A DNA stretch of 59,836 nucleotides from Amphiplicatus sp046296195 (GCA_046296195.1 JBKBLR010000015.1:1-59836), one strand, 5' to 3'. Shown: positions 17,138-26,322, numbered from the stretch's first letter. Made by a program: numbers and translations. The notes: generated by a model not told the origin, from the sequence alone.

Positions 17138-17704
17138 TCAGTCCTTGGCGCGCTCGACATATTCGCGGTCGGCGATGCGCACGACGATGCGTTCGCCCTC
17201 GGAGAGATAAGGCGGGATCATGATGCGTGCGCCGTTCTCGATTTTCGCCGGCTTGTAGGAGGAGGACGCCGTCTGACCTTTCACGGTCGGCTCGGTCTCG
17301 ACGATCGTCACGGTGGCGTATTCTGGCAGCGTCACGCCGAGCGGGCGGCCTTCATGGCTCTCGATTTCGACCTTCATGTTGGGCTCGAGAAAATCCGCCT
17401 GGTCGCCGACAAGCTCCTTGGGGATCGACACCTGGTCGAAGGTCTCGGAGTCCATGAAGACGAGCATGTCGCCTTCGTCATAGAGATATTGGTATTCCTT
17501 CTGCTCGAGCCGGGCGCGCTCCACCATTTCTGACGCCGAGAAGCGGTCGTTGTATTTGGTGCCGGACTGGATGTCCTGCATCTCGATCTGGTTGAAGGCG
17601 CGCAGGTTGCCGGGCGTCCGGTGCTCCGCCTTGATCACGAGGCAGAGCTTGTCTTTGTACATGATCACCATGCCCTGACGGATGGCGTTGCCGGGGATTT
17701 TCAT
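17138..17704 (-). CDS. efp: Translation elongation factor P
   Basis: A 188-residue three-domain EF-P that relieves ribosome stalling at proline runs. The N-terminal KOW-like domain, central OB domain (GTKYNDRFSASEMVERA, EYQYLYDEGDMLVFMD) and C-terminal domain (ESHEGRPLGVTLPE to EGERIVVRI) are complete. The modification loop reads RTPGNLRAF, so asparagine (N33) occupies the place of the lysine (K34 in E. coli) that is beta-lysylated. R29 and R35 flank it. No EpmA/EpmB or EarP gene is nearby. The ATG follows an AAAAGAG ribosome site. Confidence 0.93.
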   Translation of the reverse strand: MKIPGNAIRQGMVIMYKDKLCLVIKAEHRTPGNLRAFNQIEMQDIQSGTKYNDRFSASEMVERARLEQKEYQYLYDEGDMLVFMDSETFDQVSIPKELVGDQADFLEPNMKVEIESHEGRPLGVTLPEYATVTIVETEPTVKGQTASSSYKPAKIENGARIMIPPYLSEGERIVVRIADREYVERAKD

Positions 17705-17784
17705 CGGTGGCTCTTTTCAAAAAAAGCGGCTGATTTGGCGCGCGTCTATAGCCGGGCCGACCCGGCTTGGCGAGGGGCGGCCGC

Positions 17785-18954
17785 TCAGGCGGCCTTCAGC
17801 CCCTGAACGAACCGCTTGAAGACGCCGAAGCTGTCCTGGGGGCCGGGCGAGGCTTCCGGGTGATGCTGCACCGAGAAGGCCGGGGCGTCGGTGAGGCGGA
17901 TGCCGCTGTTCGACCCGTCGAAGAGCGAGGTGAAGGTCGGTTCGACATTGGCTGGGAGCGTTGAGGCATCGACCGTGAACCCGTGGTTCATCGACACGAT
18001 CTCGACCTTGCCGGTTTGAAGGTCCTTCACCGGATGATTGGCGCCGTGATGGCCCTGTTTCATCTTCACGGTTTTCGCGCCGGCTGCGAGGGCGAGCATC
18101 TGATGGCCGAGACAGATGCCGAGCGTCGGCACTCGGTTGTCGATCAGCTTGCGGATGACCGGGATCGCGTGCGAGCCGGTCGCGGCGGGGTCGCCCGGCC
18201 CGTTTGACAGCACGACGCCGTCCGGCTTTTTGGCCATGATGTCATCGAAATTCGACGTCGCCGGCATGACCGTGACGCGCGCCCCGTTGTCGGCGAGGAG
18301 GCGCAGGATGTTCCGCTTCACGCCATAGTCGATGACGACGACATGCGGCCCGCGGCCCGACGCCTTGCCGTAGCCCTTGTCCCAGCGCCAGGCGGTTTCG
18401 TCATGGGTGTAGGATCGAAGCGTCGAGACCTCGCGGGCGAGATCGCGGCCTTCGAGGCCGCGCCAGGCGCGCGCCTTTGCGACGAGCGCGGCCTCGTCGA
18501 ACTGTCCGGCAGCGTTGTGGGCGATGACGGCGTGCGGCATGCCGCTTTCCCGGATGCGGTTCGTCAGCGCGCGCGTGTCGACGCCCGCGACGCCGATGAT
18601 GCCGCGCCGTTTCATCCAGGCGGGAAGGTCGAGCTGGGCGCGGTAATTGGCCGGGCTCGTCACCTCGGACCGGAAGATCGCGCCGCGTGCGGCCGTCGCC
18701 GCCGCCGGTGAGGCATTTTCGACGTCCTCGGCGTTCACGCCGACATTGCCGATATGAGGAAAAGTGAAGGTGATGATCTGTCCGGCGTAGGATGGGTCCG
18801 TCAGGATCTCCTGATAGCCCGTCATCGCCGTGTTGAAGCAAACCTCGCCCACCGCCTCTCCGGTCGCTCCGACGCCTATGCCTTTGAGAACCAGGCCGTC
18901 GGCGAAGGCGACGAGCGCGGTTGGCCGGGGGGCGGGCGCTTGACTTAACCGCAT
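17785..18954 (-). CDS. carA: Carbamoyl-phosphate synthase small subunit
   Basis: A 389-residue glutaminase subunit supplying ammonia to CarB for carbamoyl phosphate (pyrimidine and arginine synthesis). The N-terminal CPSase domain (NTAMTGYQEILTDPSYAGQI) is followed by a class I amidotransferase domain with C281 in GICLGHQ and H365/E367 in HHPEASPGP. The open frame extends upstream to 19083 but the first 43 codons are outside the family; MRLSQAP at 18954 was chosen. carB is not in the window. A candidate promoter and a 16-bp palindrome lie upstream. Confidence 0.95.
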   Translation of the reverse strand: MRLSQAPAPRPTALVAFADGLVLKGIGVGATGEAVGEVCFNTAMTGYQEILTDPSYAGQIITFTFPHIGNVGVNAEDVENASPAAATAARGAIFRSEVTSPANYRAQLDLPAWMKRRGIIGVAGVDTRALTNRIRESGMPHAVIAHNAAGQFDEAALVAKARAWRGLEGRDLAREVSTLRSYTHDETAWRWDKGYGKASGRGPHVVVIDYGVKRNILRLLADNGARVTVMPATSNFDDIMAKKPDGVVLSNGPGDPAATGSHAIPVIRKLIDNRVPTLGICLGHQMLALAAGAKTVKMKQGHHGANHPVKDLQTGKVEIVSMNHGFTVDASTLPANVEPTFTSLFDGSNSGIRLTDAPAFSVQHHPEASPGPQDSFGVFKRFVQGLKAA

Positions 18955-19033
18955 GTCGGCATATCTCTTGTAAGGTTTTTCCGCAGATGCGAAGAAGGCC
19001 CGGAATGGGTTGGGTGCGACGCAAAACGGCCGG

Positions 19034-19062
19034 AACCTAAGGGAAGTCCAGGACCTGGTCAA
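19034..19062 (-). promoter_or_regulatory. Candidate sigma-70 promoter for carA
   Basis: On the minus strand TTGACC (rc of 19057-19062), a 17-base spacer, then TAGGTT (rc of 19034-19039). The -35 is strong, the -10 weak. It would give a leader of about 70 bases before the carA ATG. Assignment is by consensus and spacing only. Confidence 0.4.
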
Positions 19063-19083
19063 CGAACCGGGTAGAGAACCCAA

Positions 19084-19099
19084 AGAAGAAATTTCTTCT
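19084..19099. promoter_or_regulatory. Perfect 16-bp palindrome between carA and the YqeY gene
   Basis: AGAAGAAATTTCTTCT, fully symmetric and AT-rich in GC-rich surroundings. It lies 22 bases upstream of the candidate carA -35 and 84 bases before the YqeY start. The position suits an operator for a dimeric regulator acting on one or both divergent units (carA; YqeY-dnaG-rpoD). It does not match any box I recognise with confidence. Confidence 0.5.
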
Positions 19100-19182
19100 G
19101 GAAACTAACGGCTTAGGACCAATGGCCCCGGATCAGCCGGTCTTGCGCGGGGGAAGCGCGGCGAGACCTTGGAACAGGACAG

Positions 19183-19641
19183 ATGCTAAGGGATCGAATC
19201 GATGAAGCGCTGAAAAGCGCCATGAAGGCGAAGGACCAGCCGGTCCGGGTGTCGACGTTGCGCCTCATCACTGCCGCCATCAAGGACCGGGACATCGCGG
19301 CCCGGGCCGAGGATCGCTGTTGTGGTGCGACGGAAGAGGAAATCCTCGGCATTCTCGGCAAAATGGTGAAACAGCGTGAGGATTCTGCGGCCGCTTATGA
19401 AAAGGGCAGCCGGCTCGACCTTGCCGACCAGGAACGCGCGGAGATCGAGATCATCAAGGAGTTCCTGCCCCGCCAGCTGTCGGAGGCGGAAATTGAAAAG
19501 GCCGTTTCGGGCGTTATCGCCGAATTTGGCGCCTCGGGCCTTAAAGACATGGGTAAATGCATGGGCGCGCTCAAGGAACGCTACGCAGGCGCCATGGATT
19601 TCGGCCGCGCCGGCGCCGTGATGAAGAAGGCCCTGGCTTAG
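19183..19641 (+). CDS. GatB/YqeY domain-containing protein
   Basis: A 152-residue helical protein with the YqeY layout: MLRDRIDEALKSAMKAKD, VSTLRLITAAIKD, GILGKMVKQREDSAAAYEKG, IIKEFLPRQLSE and a C-terminal GAVMKKALA. The family shares its fold with the tail domain of GatB/GatE amidotransferase subunits and may bind tRNA; its role in bacteria is unsettled. It commonly precedes dnaG and rpoD in proteobacteria, as here. Divergent from carA. Confidence 0.92.
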   Translation: MLRDRIDEALKSAMKAKDQPVRVSTLRLITAAIKDRDIAARAEDRCCGATEEEILGILGKMVKQREDSAAAYEKGSRLDLADQERAEIEIIKEFLPRQLSEAEIEKAVSGVIAEFGASGLKDMGKCMGALKERYAGAMDFGRAGAVMKKALA

Positions 19642-19720
19642 GCGCGCCCCTGTGTAAAAAGCGGGGTCGATTTCGGGCGCCGTTCGTGGTCACGCGGCGG
19701 CGCCCAAGTTAACCTTGCCC

Positions 19721-21661
19721 ATGGCCCGTTTCACGCCCGAATTTCTCGACGAGCTTCGCGCCCGGCTGCGGGCCTCGGATGTCATCGGCCGGACCGTCCG
19801 CTTGCAAAAGCGTGGCAACGCTTGGTGGGGTCTTTCGCCGTTCAAGAAAGAAAAGACGCCGTCCTTCACGGTCGATGACAACCGGCGCAGCTATCATTGC
19901 TTCGCGACCGGCCAGCATGGCGATATCATCAAGTTCCTGATCGAAACGCAGGGTCTCACCTTCCCGGAAGCGGTCGAGAGACTCGCGGCGGAAGCAGGAC
20001 TTGAGCTGCCAAAATCGTCTCCGCAAGCGGCGCAGGAGGCCGAGCGAAAGAAGGGGCTTGTCGAGGCGTGCGAGGCGGCGGCGTCGTTCTTCAAGGCGCA
20101 GCTCAGGCGCTCGGCAGGACGCCATGCGCTTGATTACCTTCGGGGGCGCGGCGTCGTCGATGACCTCATAGAACGATTTTCGTTAGGATATGCGCCCGCC
20201 GATCGCGCGGCGCTCAAAGACCACCTAATCAACAAGGGGTTTCTCGAAACGACGCTCGTCGAGGCGGGATTGATCATCAACCCGGAAGACGGCGGGCCGT
20301 CCTATGACCGCTTTCGCAACCGGGTGATGTTTCCGATTCTCGGCGCGCACGACAAGACGATCGCCTTCGGCGGGCGCGCGCTCGAAGCTAATGCGAGGGC
20401 CAAATATCTCAATTCCCCGGAAACGGCGCTCTTTCACAAAAGCGATGTGCTTTACAATTACGGCGCTGCACGCGCGGAGGCGGCGAAAACGGGAGCGCCG
20501 CTGCTTGTATGCGAAGGTTATATGGACGTCATCGCGCTCGTCGGCGCCGGCTTCGGCGCGGCGGTGGCGCCGCTCGGCACGGCGCTCACCGAGCAGCAGC
20601 TCCTGCTCTTGTGGCGGCAGTCCGATGAGCCGATCCTGTGCTTCGACGGAGACAAGGCAGGACTGGCTGCGGCGCATCGCGCCCTCGATCGTGCGCTGCC
20701 TCTGTTGAAGCCGGGCAAGTCCTTGCGCTTCTCGTTCCTTCCCGATGGTCAGGATCCGGACGATGTCATCCGGCGTGGCGGCGCCAACGCCTTCGCCGCG
20801 CTGCTCGAGAAACCGGAAAGCCTCGCCGACGTGCTCTGGGCGCGCGAGACGGCGGCGCGCCCGCTCGATACGCCTGAGCGGCGGGCGGCGCTGCGCAGCG
20901 GTCTTCGGACGCTTGTTCGCGGAATCGCCGACAAGGACGTGCGCAGCGCGTATGGCGCAGACTTCGCCGGCCGCCTTCAATCGATGGTTGCGTCGCCGTC
21001 GCCCGCCGTTCACGGCGCGCGCCGGCCGGCGGCGCAGGGGCCTAACCCTTATCGCAAGGGAAAAGGCGCAGAACCGCCACGGGCGAGCCCAGGCCTGAAA
21101 AGAACGGGCGCGCCGACCGCATGGCGGCGCGAGGCCGCTCTGATCCTTGCCGCTGTCCGCCGCCCGGAACTGGTGCAGGCGAGGGAAGAAGCGTTCCTGT
21201 CCTTAACCCTGTCGGATCCGGGCCTTTCCAGCCTGCTCGCCGCGATCCTCGCCGCGCTGTTCGCCGATCCCGGCCTTGACAGCGCCGGGCTGACAGCCCA
21301 TCTGCACCAAACGCCTGAGGCCGGGACATTGCAGCGCATTCTCTCTGACGAGACGCTGCTCATATTGAAATTCCTGCGGCCGGGCGCTGAGCCGGAAGAC
21401 GTCGAACGGGGGTTTGATGACGCCCTTCGGCGGCATTTGCATGTGACGCAGGCGCGCAGCGAGGTCGCCGAAACAGCAGCTCAGTCTTTTACCGACGGAG
21501 CCGATCGATGGAGAGCCGCCGTGAAGGCGAGCCATGCCCTTCAGGAAGCCGGGACCGAGACGTCCGGGCCCGAGGACGAGGGGGAGGCGAGCGCTGACGA
21601 TCTCCGCGACCGGCTTGAGAAAATGAAGGCGACTGTCTCGGCGCGCCGTCGCGACCGTTGA
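19721..21661 (+). CDS. dnaG: DNA primase
   Basis: A 646-residue primase that makes RNA primers for replication. The N-terminal domain aligns with CHC2 zinc-finger primases but three of four zinc ligands are changed: GLSPFKKEKTPSF has S39 and K42 where Cys and His are expected, and YHCFATG keeps C60 but has T63 for the last Cys. The TOPRIM catalytic core is intact (CEGYMDVIAL, CFDGDKAG, PDGQDPDD). The C-terminal helicase-binding region is Ala-rich. ATG at 19721 was preferred to the TTG six bases before it. It lies between YqeY and rpoD. Confidence 0.95.
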   Translation: MARFTPEFLDELRARLRASDVIGRTVRLQKRGNAWWGLSPFKKEKTPSFTVDDNRRSYHCFATGQHGDIIKFLIETQGLTFPEAVERLAAEAGLELPKSSPQAAQEAERKKGLVEACEAAASFFKAQLRRSAGRHALDYLRGRGVVDDLIERFSLGYAPADRAALKDHLINKGFLETTLVEAGLIINPEDGGPSYDRFRNRVMFPILGAHDKTIAFGGRALEANARAKYLNSPETALFHKSDVLYNYGAARAEAAKTGAPLLVCEGYMDVIALVGAGFGAAVAPLGTALTEQQLLLLWRQSDEPILCFDGDKAGLAAAHRALDRALPLLKPGKSLRFSFLPDGQDPDDVIRRGGANAFAALLEKPESLADVLWARETAARPLDTPERRAALRSGLRTLVRGIADKDVRSAYGADFAGRLQSMVASPSPAVHGARRPAAQGPNPYRKGKGAEPPRASPGLKRTGAPTAWRREAALILAAVRRPELVQAREEAFLSLTLSDPGLSSLLAAILAALFADPGLDSAGLTAHLHQTPEAGTLQRILSDETLLILKFLRPGAEPEDVERGFDDALRRHLHVTQARSEVAETAAQSFTDGADRWRAAVKASHALQEAGTETSGPEDEGEASADDLRDRLEKMKATVSARRRDR

Positions 21662-21725
21662 GGCATCGCGAGCAAATGGAAGTTCAGGCGGGCGCCGCGG
21701 CGCTCAAGGCGAAGGCGAAATCCGA

Positions 21726-23705
21726 ATGGCGAAGAAGGCCGAAAAAGAAGCCCCGGAACCGGAACAGAAGGACGGTCCGATCCTCGATCTGACGGACGCC
21801 GAGGTCAAGAAGCTCATCAAGTCGGCCAAGGCGCGCGGCTATGTCACCTATGACGAGCTGAACTCGATCCTTCCGTCCGCGGAGTTTTCCTCCGAGCAGA
21901 TCGAGGACGTGATGGCCCAGCTTTCGGAAATGGGCATCAACGTCGTCGAGCATGATGAGGAGGACGAGGAAGCAGGCGAGGACTCCGCCGACGATGATTT
22001 TGACGATGAAGGCCCGGGCCGGGCGGTCGCCAAGCGTGAAGACAAAGCCGTCGCCGGCAACGCCGGCGCCTCAGGAGATCGAACGGACGACCCGGTGCGC
22101 ATGTATCTGCGCGAGATGGGGTCGGTGGAGCTGCTATCCCGCGAAGGCGAGATTGCTATCGCCAAGCGGATCGAAGCCGGCCGCGAGACGATGATCCGCG
22201 CCTTGTGCGAAAGCTCCCTGACCTTCGAAGCGATCACTGTCTGGCGCGATGAATTGAAGGACGGCCGCGTTCTTCTCCGCGACATCATCGACCTCGACGC
22301 GACTTACGGCGGCGGCCCGGAAGCCCGGCCCGACATGACGCAGCCTGAAATCGCCGCGCGCGTGCAGAAAGAGGAGGCCGAACGCCTTGAGGAAGGCGTC
22401 GGCGAAGGCGACGACGAGGACGAGTTTGACGAAGGCGCTCTATCGCTGTCCGCGATGGAGGCCGAGCTGCGCGACGGGGTCATGGAGACTTTCGACGCCA
22501 TATCCGAAGATTATAAAAAGCTCCGCCGGCTGCAGGACATCATGATCGAGGAGGAGCTCAAGGGCTCCGAACTGTCCTCGAGCCAGGGCAAGCGATTCAA
22601 GAAGCTGCAGAAGGACATCGTCGAACGGGTTCGCTCGGTCCGATTGAACAACCAGCGCATCGAGGCGCTCGTCGAGCAGCTATACGACATTAACCGCCGG
22701 CTGATGGCGCTTGAAGGAAAGCTCGTCCGCCTCGCCGACAATTACGGCGTCAACAGGCGCGATTTCCTCAACGAATATTTGGGCCACGAGCTCGATCCGG
22801 ACTGGCTCGAGCGGATGCGGGAGAAGCCCGGCAAGGGGTGGAAGAACTTCACGACGAAGGGCGAGAAGTCGATCGTCCAGCTGCGCGAGGAAATCGGCAA
22901 GCTGGCGACCGAGACCGGCCTTACGGTCAAGGATTTCCGCCGCATCGTCCAGACGGTGCAGAAGGGCGAGCGCGAAGCGCGGATCGCCAAGAAAGAAATG
23001 GTCGAGGCGAACCTTCGCCTCGTCATCTCGATCGCGAAGAAATACACGAACCGCGGTCTGCAGTTCCTCGACCTCATCCAGGAAGGGAACATCGGCCTGA
23101 TGAAGGCGGTGGACAAGTTTGAATACCGCCGCGGCTACAAATTCTCGACCTATGCGACGTGGTGGATCCGGCAGGCGATCACGCGTTCGATCGCCGATCA
23201 GGCGCGCACGATCCGCATTCCCGTGCACATGATCGAGACGATCAACAAGATCGTCCGCACCTCGCGCCAGATGCTGCATGAAATCGGCCGCGAGCCGACT
23301 CCGGAGGAACTCGCCGAAAAGCTTTCGATGCCGCTCGAGAAGGTCCGCAAGGTGATGAAGATCGCCAAGGAGCCGATCAGCCTCGAAACGCCGATCGGCG
23401 ACGAGGAGGACAGCCATCTCGGCGATTTCATCGAGGACAAGAACACGATTCTTCCGATCGATGCGGCGATCCAGTCGAACCTGCGCGAGACGACGACGCG
23501 GGTCCTCGCCTCGCTGACCCCGCGCGAGGAGCGCGTGCTGCGCATGCGCTTCGGCATCGGCATGAACACCGACCACACGCTCGAAGAGGTCGGCCAGCAG
23601 TTCTCGGTCACACGGGAGCGCATTCGTCAGATCGAGGCGAAGGCGCTGCGCAAACTCAAGCATCCGTCAAGGTCGCGGAAGCTTCGGAGCTTCCTCGATA
23701 ACTGA
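21726..23705 (+). CDS. rpoD: RNA polymerase primary sigma factor (sigma-70)
   Basis: A 659-residue housekeeping sigma factor. Region 1.1 lies at about 20-75, followed by a very acidic stretch (78-96), region 1.2 from DPVRMYLREMGS (122-), the non-conserved region with EGDDEDEFDEG, then regions 2.1-2.4 (NLRLVISIAKKYTNRGLQF, FSTYATWWIRQAITRSIADQ), region 3, and 4.2 with VTRERIRQIEAKALRKLKHP. Length and order are normal for an alphaproteobacterial RpoD. It closes the YqeY-dnaG-rpoD series; a hairpin terminator sits 171 bases downstream. Confidence 0.97.
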   Translation: MAKKAEKEAPEPEQKDGPILDLTDAEVKKLIKSAKARGYVTYDELNSILPSAEFSSEQIEDVMAQLSEMGINVVEHDEEDEEAGEDSADDDFDDEGPGRAVAKREDKAVAGNAGASGDRTDDPVRMYLREMGSVELLSREGEIAIAKRIEAGRETMIRALCESSLTFEAITVWRDELKDGRVLLRDIIDLDATYGGGPEARPDMTQPEIAARVQKEEAERLEEGVGEGDDEDEFDEGALSLSAMEAELRDGVMETFDAISEDYKKLRRLQDIMIEEELKGSELSSSQGKRFKKLQKDIVERVRSVRLNNQRIEALVEQLYDINRRLMALEGKLVRLADNYGVNRRDFLNEYLGHELDPDWLERMREKPGKGWKNFTTKGEKSIVQLREEIGKLATETGLTVKDFRRIVQTVQKGEREARIAKKEMVEANLRLVISIAKKYTNRGLQFLDLIQEGNIGLMKAVDKFEYRRGYKFSTYATWWIRQAITRSIADQARTIRIPVHMIETINKIVRTSRQMLHEIGREPTPEELAEKLSMPLEKVRKVMKIAKEPISLETPIGDEEDSHLGDFIEDKNTILPIDAAIQSNLRETTTRVLASLTPREERVLRMRFGIGMNTDHTLEEVGQQFSVTRERIRQIEAKALRKLKHPSRSRKLRSFLDN

Positions 23706-23875
23706 GACGCCGGTCGAGGCCCGGCAGCGGCTCCGTTCTTCGCGCTCGATCAACGCGCCTTGGTCCCTATCAAAGGGGCTTAATCAAGCGGTGATCGCCA
23801 CGGCGTTTGCCGCTTCCCGCCTCACCTGCGCATCGTCGCGTCGGCTTTTGCGCACGCCGCTCCAAAAACAAAGCA

Positions 23876-23897
23876 GCCGCCCGAGCATTCGGGCGGC
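23876..23897. terminator. Bidirectional intrinsic terminator between rpoD and the baeRF-like gene
   Basis: GCCGCCCGA, a 4-base loop GCAT, TCGGGCGGC: a perfect 9-bp GC-rich stem. On the minus strand it is followed by TGCTTTGTTTTTGG, a good T-rich tail for the minus-strand gene. On the plus strand the tail is GGCCTCGTTTTC, weaker. It lies between two convergent genes, the expected place. The remaining bases from 23706 show no other feature. Confidence 0.8.
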
Positions 23898-23926
23898 GGC
23901 CTCGTTTTCGGGCTGGTTTCCAGCCA

Positions 23927-25051
23927 TCACGCCATCGGATAGCGCAGGATCGCCGCCAGCGGCGCGCGCTCCGGCAAGTCTTCGGCTCGCACGCTCATAA
24001 CCTCAGCGCCGGTTGCGAGCGCCCGGCAGGCGATCTCATCGGTGATGCTGTAGCCGCGCGCGCTGTCGCCTTCCGCAATGTCAATGGCGCCGCTCGCTTC
24101 ATCGATGGTTCCCGGCAGGACGTAGTCCATATCGACCATGATCCGGTCGATCATGCCATGCGTCGCGGCGCGGGCGGCGACCGCGGGATCAAGCGTGGCG
24201 CGCCCCTCGCTTGCCCGGGCCACAAACAGCGCGCGGAACGATTCGACGCCCTCCTGATTGAGGCGATCGAGGATCGGGCGGGCCGCTGCTGCAAGATCGT
24301 GGTCGCTCACGCGGTCCGGATTGCCGTCGATCCCATACGGGGCGAGCCGCGGGTGCGTCGCCGCCTGACGGTAGATGGAGGCGAGCGGCTCGGCTGCGGC
24401 GAGGATGATCGGCGCCTGGCGATTGATGGTGACGCTGCGGACGGCCCGGTCCACGGCTCGGGCATACATGCGCAACAGGACCTTCTGCCCCTCGGCGCCA
24501 TGGATCCTGCCCGAGGGCGAACGGTCGTTGACGGAGGCGCGGCCTGTCTCGTCTGCGGCGTTCTTCGGCAGGTCCGGCGCGCCGACCGTCACCGCGGGGC
24601 CTTCAGCGGGGACCTCGACCAGCCTCACGGCGTTCTCGCTAAGGGCCAGCACAAAGGCTTCATGAGGGAAAGTCAGGGCGCGAAGGAGCGGCTTCAGGTG
24701 AAAGCGGTCCGCTATGTGGACTTGTTCGGCAAGGCGATTGGGGAGTCGGAAAGCGCGGATCCAGTCCGGCGTCGCCAGCACCGCGAGGCTGATCGCCTGC
24801 AGCCGCCAGAAGCCCTCGGCCTCGGCGAGGTCGTCGAGATGATCGACGAGCGCGGCGATCCGGCGCTTCGGAACGCCGGCGTCCTCGAGTTGGGTAAGCG
24901 CAGACCGCACCAAATTTCCATAGGCGATGCGCGCGGCGCCGACATGCTGGGTGAGGGGCGTCGTCGGCAAATAGATGGAAACGCAGGCCTCGCCGCGCGA
25001 TGACGCGAGCGCACGCAATTCGGGAATGCTCGGCAGGTCGAGATGCAGCAT
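23927..25051 (-). CDS. baeRF-type (bacterial release-factor-like) protein
   Basis: About 374 residues. The N-terminus (LRALASSRGEACVSIYLPT) and the central FVLALSENAVRLVEV followed by a basic/Gly hinge resemble the baeRF group, bacterial proteins with the fold of archaeo-eukaryotic eRF1/Pelota. The C-terminal third contains PAVAARAATHGMIDRIMVD and the closing GAEVMSVRAEDLPERAPLAA then ILRYPM, as in the eL30-like terminal domain. Roles proposed for the group are ribosome rescue or stress-related ribosome binding; no GGQ motif is visible. Two ATGs are adjacent; the second (25051) has GGAGG at the better distance. Confidence 0.65.
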   Translation of the reverse strand: MLHLDLPSIPELRALASSRGEACVSIYLPTTPLTQHVGAARIAYGNLVRSALTQLEDAGVPKRRIAALVDHLDDLAEAEGFWRLQAISLAVLATPDWIRAFRLPNRLAEQVHIADRFHLKPLLRALTFPHEAFVLALSENAVRLVEVPAEGPAVTVGAPDLPKNAADETGRASVNDRSPSGRIHGAEGQKVLLRMYARAVDRAVRSVTINRQAPIILAAAEPLASIYRQAATHPRLAPYGIDGNPDRVSDHDLAAAARPILDRLNQEGVESFRALFVARASEGRATLDPAVAARAATHGMIDRIMVDMDYVLPGTIDEASGAIDIAEGDSARGYSITDEIACRALATGAEVMSVRAEDLPERAPLAAILRYPMA

Positions 25052-25161
25052 CATGATCCTCCAAATCTTTTGAGATGGTGATCATTCGGTTGGCCGCCAA
25101 GATGAAGGCGCCCGCCGGCGGAGGGACAGATTGAAGCACCCCGGTTGATGCGCCCCTTCCT

Positions 25162-26253
25162 TCACATCACGAAACGCGCCTCGAAATTCGTCTTCAAGAA
25201 CGGCAGCATTTCCTCGAACGCTGCATTCTCGAGGTCCATCATGGGTTCAATCTTGTCGTCGGGAGTGTCGGCGTCGCGGAAGCGGGCATGGCTGCGGTTG
25301 AGCGCGATGCGATATTGGCGCATCCGTTCAACTTCGGTGCCAGGCTGGAGCCCGTCCTCGATTGTTCGCGCCGACAGGGCGAAGAACGCCAGCCACACGC
25401 CGACGACGTTATAGATCGGCGCGCCAAGCGCTTCGACGTCGACGATCGCGCCGACAAATATCAGAAGATCAATGCCGAGAATGAGCGCAAGGCAGGCGAC
25501 CCCGACGGCGCTGAAGAATTTCGCCTGCCGGGCGGGCGCGTGCTTCCAGAGGCTGCGCTTCTCGCTGAGGAGAAGGTTGCAATAATCGATCTGCCTCTGA
25601 AAGCGCAGGAAATCATAGGCGCGGTAATATTCCTCGAGATTTGGATCGTCCTTGTCGGGAAGGTTCTTCCGGAAATCGAAGAGGAGGCCCTCGCCGGCGT
25701 CTTCGGCCTCGACGATCGAATGGAACTCGTCCTCCAGCCGTTCGAGGAATGACGTTCGGAAGCGTTCGAAGTCCCGATTGCGCAAGTCGAGATAGCGGTG
25801 TTTCGCTTCTTCGCTTCCTGCGCCGTCTAGGATCATGCCGCCATGGGCGGCGAAATGCTGGAAATGAAACTGGCGGAGCCGTTCGGTCGCAAGCCTGTCC
25901 GTCAGCCAGCGGAGTTTCCGGCCCCGGAACATGACGCCGAAATAGCCGATGGCGACGCCGGCGACGCCTGAACAGGCGCCCGCGATCGCGATGATGCGCT
26001 GCAGCGTATGGTCCGCTCCTTCGTAAAGGGCGGCGCTCGCGGCGAGCATCAGGGCCGCCGTCGCCAGAACGACCGCGGTGACGCCCCAGCGCCGGCTGCG
26101 CGCCTTGGCCTTGTTGGCGCGCTGGTCGTAGGGAGCGAAAACGGCCCGTAGGGCGGGATTGTCGAGGGCATAAGCGACGTTTGGAAACGCACGATGGGCG
26201 GTCGCGCGATCGTCCTCTGTCAGGAAGATGTCGTTATTGAAGGCGTAGGCCAT
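25162..26253 (-). CDS. Four-TM membrane protein with two SLATT-like 2TM units
   Basis: A 363-residue protein with hydrophobic pairs at about 57-77/86-108 and 246-270/278-296. Each pair is followed by an Arg-rich amphipathic helix: GRKLRWLTDRLATERLRQFH after the first, and SARTIEDGLQPGTEVERMRQ after the second. A 2TM hairpin plus such a helix is the pattern of SLATT/DUF4231-type proteins, predicted pore-forming effectors in bacterial conflict systems. The region between is acidic and helical (FHSIVEAEDAGEGLLFDF). It is divergent from a TIR-domain gene 89 bases away, a pairing that suggests a shared system. Homology is inferred by eye; it could be another 4-TM family. Confidence 0.5.
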   Translation of the reverse strand: MAYAFNNDIFLTEDDRATAHRAFPNVAYALDNPALRAVFAPYDQRANKAKARSRRWGVTAVVLATAALMLAASAALYEGADHTLQRIIAIAGACSGVAGVAIGYFGVMFRGRKLRWLTDRLATERLRQFHFQHFAAHGGMILDGAGSEEAKHRYLDLRNRDFERFRTSFLERLEDEFHSIVEAEDAGEGLLFDFRKNLPDKDDPNLEEYYRAYDFLRFQRQIDYCNLLLSEKRSLWKHAPARQAKFFSAVGVACLALILGIDLLIFVGAIVDVEALGAPIYNVVGVWLAFFALSARTIEDGLQPGTEVERMRQYRIALNRSHARFRDADTPDDKIEPMMDLENAAFEEMLPFLKTNFEARFVM

Positions 26254-26322
26254 CGGCTTTTCCGTCCAGCCCGCGCGGCGCAAGACTCAAGGCCTATCAA
26301 AAGCCGTCCGCCTGCGGTAGAT

